From Dama dama (taxonomy: Eukaryota; Chordata; Mammalia; Artiodactyla; Cervidae): 64,000 nucleotides of DNA. Below the pieces are notes generated by a model. It worked only from the letters and a program-made list of their open reading frames with translations. It was not told the DNA's origin and did no database searches. A program made the translations under genes and the position numbers. The stretch's first letter is position 1; each line of letters starts with the position of its first letter. The stretch is taken from NCBI RefSeq assembly GCF_033118175.1, contig NC_083701.1, positions 53,147,001-53,211,000 of the forward strand. Reading direction: 5' to 3'. Shown here piece after piece: positions 58,462-64,000 of this stretch.

Positions 58462-61410
58462 TCAGCTGACCATCTTCCACTTCCTGTAGAAGCGCAGGAC
58501 GTTCTTAACGTCCACACCCGCTTCAGTTGCCACCCCCAGCACCAGCTGCAGGGGGTATGAGAGGTTCCTAGGGTTGTCTAAACAGATGCCCGTGAGGATG
58601 GTGATCATACTGCTGTGGTCTGGGGTCTCCAGCCAGGATGAGTCCAGCAGACCTCTGCAGAAGTCAAGCATGTTATAGAGGTCCCAGGCATCAGAGTCCG
58701 GCCTGGTCATCCTGGGTCTCACCAGTGTCACAGACACACAGGACTGGCAGAGAAGGTACTGGTTCCCTCTCTTCAGCTCCCCCTCTAGGAAGGTGATGGC
58801 TGCCGAAGCCCGCTTGTCCTCCCTTCTCAGGACATACAATATGTCCACCACAATGCTGGGTACGATGAGGAGAAACTGACCGCTGGTGGCAAGCTGCCGG
58901 ATGACTGGCAGGTGCTCACAGAGGGCCCGGGGGTCAGGGAGCAGGTAAGGGGTCAAAGCTGACTGAATCTGGATGTGTCTGAGAGTCTTCTCCAGCAGCA
59001 CCACCTCGCGTTGAAGCCACAGTTGTACTATGTCTTTGAAAAATCTGATCCTGGAAGTTTTCTCTAGCAACTGCTGAGATGGGTTGTCTGGTCCTTCAAA
59101 CCCAGTGCTCACAAAGACCCCTGAATGAGAGTCATACCTCAGGAACTGTCCAGGGAGTGTCGTGGCGAAGTGGCCAAAGCTTCTGAGGAAACAGACACGC
59201 ACAGCAGCTTCATCCCGGGAGCTGAGTGGAGGTGGGTCCTGCTCCAAGCCCGCCCTCTCCTGGGAAGCCTGCCGTAACCAGTGCTGGCCCAGGGCAATGT
59301 CCTCTGGGAGCTGCAGGAACTGGGGAAGGTGTGGGCCCTTGCAGCTCTGCAGTAGCTCACGGAGATGGTGGGACAGGCCCAGGCCTGGCTCCTGAAGGTC
59401 TCTCACAGAGGGCAGCAGGTTCAGCAGCATGGACAGGTGGTCCCAAAGGCAAAACAGGCTCCACCGACGTGCGGTGAGGAGACTGCAGTTGGCGCGGAGC
59501 CAGCCCAGTATCACCTTGACCGTGGGCAGCAGCCCCTCTGCAGAGAGGACCTGCAGTTTCTTCTGAATGGTCTGGAGATTGCTGCAGGGTTGGCTGATGG
59601 AGGCTTTCTGCCCCGAGTTGCAGCCAGCAGGAGGCTCTGTCTCAAGACAGCTGCTCACGCCATCCTCTGTGACAGATGCTTTGCTGGAGGCAGGACTTGG
59701 AGGCGTCGGGAAACTGTGGCTGAAGACAGGAGCCAAGTGAAAGCCACGTTTGCCTGGGAGCTTGTGGCTGGACGGGGCTGACAGGCTAGCGGAACTGGTT
59801 GTTTTTAAGAGACCTAGGAGATGACTGGGAGATTGACACGTCTTCAGCTTATCCCCAGGAGGGGAAATTCTATTTTTGGATTTGGCTCCACCCTCCTGCA
59901 TTGCTTGTGGATTCAGGGAGCCACTTTCCTCGTCATCAGTTGTGTCTGAATAAGTGGTTTCACTGCTGAGTTCTGAACTGACTTGTGAGCATAAGGATGT
60001 GTTTTCATCTTCGTCTGTCTCATCCCAGTCACAGCAAGAATGAAAACTGGCTTCCGGGTTGTCACCCACAGTGGAAACGTGAGATGACCTGTGGGTTTTC
60101 TGAGATTTGCTGTGGCAGGGCCCAGGGCAGGGGGCTGGAGGGTCTTGTTGCCTCTCCCCGGCCTCCACCTTCTGTTGGTCTTCCTCGTCCCTGGGGACGT
60201 CCGCTTCTGGAGTCAGCTTCCCTCTCTGGAGCTCAGCCTGGAGGCGCGTCGTCACGTGTTGAATTAAATGGGAGAAAAGGGTCAAAGTGAAGGTGACCGC
60301 TGTCCTGTGCTGCTTGGAGCCCGCTGTCCTCAGGCTGTGCACGCTCATGAGGCAGAGGACCACCATGCGGAAGATGAGGAGGTCCGGGAGGAACTGGTAG
60401 CCTCTTGCGGGCTTTCTCTCCTTGGAGGCCTGGCTCTGGTCGGATGGGCAGGGCCGATAGGACAGACAGAGACGGAAGTCTTCCAGAACCAGCTGGCACA
60501 GGGCCATGAGCCTGGAGGCTCTGAATTTCCTCTGAGGCTGCAAGAGGCTCTGAAGGTAGAGGAAGCTAACCAGTAACCTTTTGTTATCCCAACACCGCCT
60601 CTGGCTGGGAGAGAGCTTCTTCCTCTGGCACCTCTTCAGCCGGCTGTATCTTTTTCCCGCGTGATAGTAGAGTCGTTTGAGGTTCCAAGACGCCCCTCTA
60701 AAAGGCACTTCCGAGTGGAGGCAGCGCTGGTAGAAGTATGTGGCCTCCACGTCATAGTACTTGCTCCCCGTGAGAGAGCCCAGCTGGTTGAAGGGCATGC
60801 CCATGTGTGGAGCCACTGACAGGGCCCGGTAATAACACTTCTCGGCCAGGCCCGTGGTGTGCAGGGCCAGGAACTCATTCTGAAAGCGGAACAAGTCCCC
60901 CAGGTACAGCAGGCAGCGGTGGCAGGCCATTCGCGCCCAGTCCACCTCCTCCTCCGACGCAGGGCCCGCTCTCTGGCAGCCGATGAAGCGGATGGCACTG
61001 TGAGGCCAGTCGATGTAGCGCCATAAGCCCAGCTGGTAGTGCTCCTGCAAGAACAGGAAAAGGTGTTCATAGAACCTGAGGCCACCCTTCAGATGCGTCC
61101 GCAGGGGGCCTTCCCACTGTTTGGAGGAGTCCGTGTTCGTTCTGTTGGGCTTGAGCAGCAGCAGAGCCACGTCAGAGTACGTTTTCCTCCAGAGCAGCTC
61201 TTCTGCTTTCCTCCCATAATCCACGGGGTGCAGAAACATGAGTTTAATGCAGACTTGCTGGACCATATCCCTGAGGGCCAGGACATGAGGCTTGAAAAGC
61301 TCTTCGTGGGCATTTCGTTTTAGAAGCAAACAGTCGAGACGCCGAGCTGCCCTGCAAACATCCTGGTAGAGGAGTCTGGCCTTCAGGGCTTCTGCCTGGC
61401 TGCTCTCCAT
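58462..61410 (-). CDS. SMG5-like protein, intact intronless retrogene (982 aa from the first ATG)
   Basis: SMG5 is a non-catalytic nonsense-mediated mRNA decay factor that pairs with SMG7, binds phosphorylated UPF1 and recruits PP2A and decay enzymes (family knowledge). The ORF is open for 990 codons back to a GTG at 61434; the first ATG is codon 9, at 61410. Numbering from the GTG, the N-terminal 14-3-3-like/TPR part spans about residues 15-400, with near-identical SMG5 blocks KLMFLHPVDYGRKAEELLWRK-type at 64-84, MACHRCLLYLGDLFRFQNE at 169-187 and MGMPFNQLGSLTGSKYY at 211-227. Residues 405-610 are a low-complexity Ser/acidic linker, poorly conserved and shorter than in SMG5. Residues 620-820 match the SMG5 middle region. 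A PIN-like domain at about 825-990 includes PVIRQLATSGQF, IVVDILY, DSDAWDLYNMLDFC and MITILTG, and ends in VDVKNVLRFYRKWK. Parental SMG5 is about 1016 aa and multi-exonic; this copy has no introns. GC content and CpG are far above the flanks. Function is inferred: a working NMD paralogue, a partner-titrating form, or less likely a pseudogene. Confidence 0.9.
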   Translation of the reverse strand: MESSQAEALKARLLYQDVCRAARRLDCLLLKRNAHEELFKPHVLALRDMVQQVCIKLMFLHPVDYGRKAEELLWRKTYSDVALLLLKPNRTNTDSSKQWEGPLRTHLKGGLRFYEHLFLFLQEHYQLGLWRYIDWPHSAIRFIGCQRAGPASEEEVDWARMACHRCLLYLGDLFRFQNEFLALHTTGLAEKCYYRALSVAPHMGMPFNQLGSLTGSKYYDVEATYFYQRCLHSEVPFRGASWNLKRLYYHAGKRYSRLKRCQRKKLSPSQRRCWDNKRLLVSFLYLQSLLQPQRKFRASRLMALCQLVLEDFRLCLSYRPCPSDQSQASKERKPARGYQFLPDLLIFRMVVLCLMSVHSLRTAGSKQHRTAVTFTLTLFSHLIQHVTTRLQAELQRGKLTPEADVPRDEEDQQKVEAGERQQDPPAPCPGPCHSKSQKTHRSSHVSTVGDNPEASFHSCCDWDETDEDENTSLCSQVSSELSSETTYSDTTDDEESGSLNPQAMQEGGAKSKNRISPPGDKLKTCQSPSHLLGLLKTTSSASLSAPSSHKLPGKRGFHLAPVFSHSFPTPPSPASSKASVTEDGVSSCLETEPPAGCNSGQKASISQPCSNLQTIQKKLQVLSAEGLLPTVKVILGWLRANCSLLTARRWSLFCLWDHLSMLLNLLPSVRDLQEPGLGLSHHLRELLQSCKGPHLPQFLQLPEDIALGQHWLRQASQERAGLEQDPPPLSSRDEAAVRVCFLRSFGHFATTLPGQFLRYDSHSGVFVSTGFEGPDNPSQQLLEKTSRIRFFKDIVQLWLQREVVLLEKTLRHIQIQSALTPYLLPDPRALCEHLPVIRQLATSGQFLLIVPSIVVDILYVLRREDKRASAAITFLEGELKRGNQYLLCQSCVSVTLVRPRMTRPDSDAWDLYNMLDFCRGLLDSSWLETPDHSSMITILTGICLDNPRNLSYPLQLVLGVATEAGVDVKNVLRFYRKWKMVS

Positions 61411-61434
61411 AGGGCTGGGCTCTTCCCACGACAC
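61411..61434 (-). other. Ancestral SMG5 start codon changed to GTG, with eight codons left upstream of the new ATG
   Basis: The reading frame continues upstream of the ATG for eight codons (V-S-W-E-E-P-S-P). This aligns with the first residues of SMG5, which begin M-S. The codon in the initiator position is GTG (61434-61432). Upstream of it the frame runs without an ATG to an in-frame TGA about 60 bases away. Translation most likely starts at 61410, where the context has G at +4 but C at -3. Confidence 0.7.
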
Positions 61435-61444
61435 TGATTTGTGT

Positions 61445-61470
61445 CTAATGAGAAAAATACAAAACCTGTA
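61445..61470 (-). promoter_or_regulatory. Possible splice acceptor just 5' of the SMG5-like ORF
   Basis: On the minus strand a T-rich tract (TTTTGTATTTTTCTCATTAG) ends in AG at 61446-61445, ten bases before the GTG codon. It resembles a 3' splice site. Retrogenes often gain upstream untranslated exons this way. No donor or upstream exon was identified. Confidence 0.3.
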
Positions 61471-61496
61471 TATTAGTAGTCACTCACAGAGTCAGG

Positions 61497-61655
61497 AGGA
61501 GAAGGGGATGACAGAGGACAAGATGGTTGGATGGCATCACCAACTCAGTGAACACGAGTTTGAGCAAGCTCCGGGAGATGGTGAGGTAGAGAGACTCCTG
61601 GAGTGCTGCAGTCACAGGGTCGCAAAGAGTCAGACATGACTGAGCGCCTGAATGA
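61497..61655 (+). mobile_element. BovB 3' fragment just upstream of the SMG5-like gene
   Basis: Sense BovB tail: gaggacaagatggttggatggcatcacc to 'gggtcgcaaagagtcagacatgactgagcg'. It lies about 60 bases from the GTG codon, so it is within any proximal promoter. Confidence 0.9.
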
Positions 61656-61724
61656 CAGCACAGAGACCGAGGATGATAACAATAATGGTCACAGAGCAGC
61701 ACAATGGGGCTGTATAAGGTCCTT

Positions 61725-62035
61725 TGTATGAAGGAGGCAACACCTTCAGATCTCAGCTTAAATACTGCCTTGTCTAAAGTTCAGTTAGATGCCTCCCCTT
61801 CATATGGAACTGGCCTCCTTTGGGTTTCTGGGACTCAACTGGTTGTGGATTTTTCTTGACTGTATTTCTCCCACCATAGTACATGCATTATAATTATCTA
61901 GCATTCTAGCTTCCACATTGGACCACCAAGTTCTCTGAGAGAAAGGTTGAAATTAATTTACCGTTTGGTTCTTAGTATCAAACAATACCTAGTTCAAGAG
62001 GATGCTAAGTAAAGAACAGTAAGTTAATGAAGGCT
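61725..62035 (+). mobile_element. L2 3' end
   Basis: 'caccttcagatctcagcttaaatactgcc' and 'gctaagtaaagaacagtaagttaatgaagg' fit a diverged L2 3' terminus. Confidence 0.5.
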
Positions 62036-62689
62036 ATTTCAAAAGTCAGTTCCTCGATTATCCATTTCCAATTCAATGATTATAATGTATCAAAGCACTC
62101 CATTATACTATTTAAAATACATGCCTGAAATAAAATGCAATGTAATCTCCATAACTGCAATAAAATTTTTTAAATTCCATATCAAAATTAATTTAAATTT
62201 AATTAAATTATTTAATATTAATTTAAATACTGAGATAAGAAATTTTATCATTTTCATAATGTAAATTTATAATCAAGGTTGTGAATATTTTTTTGGAGAA
62301 TTCAACCTAGATTCTACTTAGTAAAAATATTTGTAGTACAAATATATTTAAATAGATTAATACTTAAAATATGTTAAATAATATTCAATGCAAAAAATTA
62401 TAAAATTACTTATCTCTCAGTAGAATTTGCTTTTAGACTGTCAGGATGGAGAAGAGAAATATATCTTATGATACAAACAGAGTTCATATAAAAGAAAATA
62501 CAAACGGCAAACACAAAATAGAAAGTGTCTTGCTTTCTCATACTAAAGAAAATCAATTTAAAACAAACTACAAACAATAATTTAATTACATCAAAGGAGT
62601 AAAGCATATTGTAAATTATAATACATGATGTTCAAAGTCACGGTGAAACTTACATAGACTTTACACAGCTGGAAGCATTAAAAGCTTTG

Positions 62690-63020
62690 AAAATACTTTT
62701 AAGTTTGTAAAACCATTTATGTTCATATTCTTTAACCAGCAACTTTATTCATAGGAATGATGCCTAAGGAAATTTAACAAAAGCAAAAAGCTACATTAAT
62801 AAGAGGTCTCTTCCAAATGTATATCTAATAAAGGAAGAAGGAAGAAAGGAAGGGAGATAGGGAGAGAAAAGGAAGGGATGGAGGGACGGAGGGTGGGAGT
62901 TAAAATTAACCCAAGTAGTCTGTCATCAATGAATTGCTCATACATATCTATATGTATGACAGAAAGTCATTGTGTCCATTAAATATAATAATTATATAGA
63001 TTTATAAAAATACTTGGAAA
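62690..63020 (+). mobile_element. Possible old L1M fragment
   Basis: 'ctttaaccagcaactttattcataggaatgatgcctaagg' resembles a decayed L1 ORF2 3' block. A purine-rich GGAA tract (62830-62900) lies inside. Confidence 0.35.
62830..62900. repeat. Purine-rich (GGAA/GGGA) tract
   Basis: About 70 bases almost entirely A and G on the plus strand. Confidence 0.8.
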
Positions 63021-63711
63021 AAGTGGAATATGAAATAATATATAAACTGGAAAATTACATCTTCAAAAACTAAAATATAATGTGTAAATATTAAGAGATT
63101 CATGTGATAATGACTGGGGTTTCCTCCCCAAAGTTCCTTAATACTGCTATAATCAGTCATTCTAATGTAACTTCTTAGTTGCCACAATTTATGAATCTAT
63201 ATTTTTGTATGACTAGCATTTTTAAAAAGTAAAAAAAAATAATAATAATTAAGCAAATTCTTTAAAACTTTGATTCAGTAACCAGAATAAATATCATTAA
63301 AATGTTAACTACATAGACTCATTGAATGTATAGAGTATACATAAAGCTAGAACAGCATACGAAACACCTATGATCTGTTGGTTAGTAGGATGTGAAAATT
63401 TGAGAAAAAGAAGGATGGAGGCAGAGTAAGAGAAGGAATTTGGGCAGGAGAACAAGGAAACAGCCAAATAGAGAAATTGAACGAGCAGTCGCTAGAGTTT
63501 TCAAATCTCCAAAGCAAAATCTCCATCAACCAACATGAGGCTTTTCCTGGAATGGTACATAATGGTCAGCCCAGCCTTCCTCAGTCTTGAGAAAGCTGAC
63601 TGAAGGGAGCAGGTACTGAGAAAACGCCTGGAGGAGAGATATCTAGGTTAGATTCAAAGACACACACACACTTTTCCTAAAGGAAATTTCACTCCCAATC
63701 AAGTCTAAGGG

Positions 63712-63929
63712 GCTTCCCAGGAGGCTCGGTGGTAAAGAACCTATCTGCCAATGTAGAAGACATAAGATAATTGGGTTCAGTCCCTGGGTTGGGAAGGTCC
63801 CCTGGAGAAGAAAATGGCAACCCACTTCAGTATTTTTGCCTGGGAAATTCTGAGGACAGAGGAGCCTGGTGGGCTACAACCCACTGGGTCTCAAAAGAAT
63901 CAGACATGACTTAACGACAAAACAATAAC
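63712..63929 (+). mobile_element. Bov-tA SINE
   Basis: Sense: gcttcccaggaggctcggtgg to gacatgacttaacgacaaaac. Duplication atcaagtctaag (63698-63709) and atcaagcctaag (63930-63941). Confidence 0.93.
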
Positions 63930-64000
63930 ATCAAGCCTAAGAGTCAGAAGCTAGACAGTTCAAGACAGCGAGAGAAAAAAATCTAAGCCCCCAAATTTAT

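Noticed and set aside
59139..61429. Long frames in other phases inside the SMG5-like ORF (up to 149 codons)
   Set aside because: Shadows of a GC-rich coding region; no similarity to known proteins, while the main frame matches SMG5 throughout.

Overview
The window is mammalian, and almost certainly from a ruminant of the cattle family. It is AT-rich, has no dense coding, and is packed with repeats confined to ruminants or cetartiodactyls: about fifteen Bov-tA SINEs, several Bov-A and CHR-type tRNA-derived SINEs, four BovB (RTE) 3' ends, ruminant-type L1 pieces and a bovine-type ERV LTR. Beneath these lie older mammalian fossils (MIR, L2, MaLR, L1M, hAT). I cannot tell cattle from other bovids by eye.

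Layout. 1-58 kb is a gene desert. I found no multi-exon gene, tRNA, rRNA, CRISPR array or operon. It holds nested retroelements. 0-0.5 kb is a SINE inside a SINE. 9.8-10.75 kb is a MIR broken by a SINE and a BovB. 11.3-13.0 kb is a 5'-inverted L1 with clear target-site duplications. 16.5-17.4 kb is a BovB inside a SINE. 19.1-21.6 kb is an antisense MaLR-like element carrying an RPL5 processed pseudogene, followed by an LTR piece. 43.4-46.6 kb holds MaLR sequence, then a solo LTR with a SINE inside it. 52.6-53.7 kb is a SINE beside an orphan L1 5' UTR. 55.05-55.42 kb is a second 5'-inverted L1. Long single-copy AT-rich stretches separate these clusters.

The one convincing protein gene is at 58,462-61,410 on the minus strand. 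It is an intronless, uninterrupted ORF of 982 codons that is homologous end to end with the nonsense-mediated decay factor SMG5 (EST1B). The parent gene has many introns, so this is a retrocopy. It has diverged strongly in protein sequence yet has no frameshift or stop, which suggests an old retrogene kept by selection. The codon aligned with the parental start is GTG, and the first usable ATG lies eight codons further in. This SMG5-like retrogene is the main point of interest. The rest is largely a record of retrotransposition.
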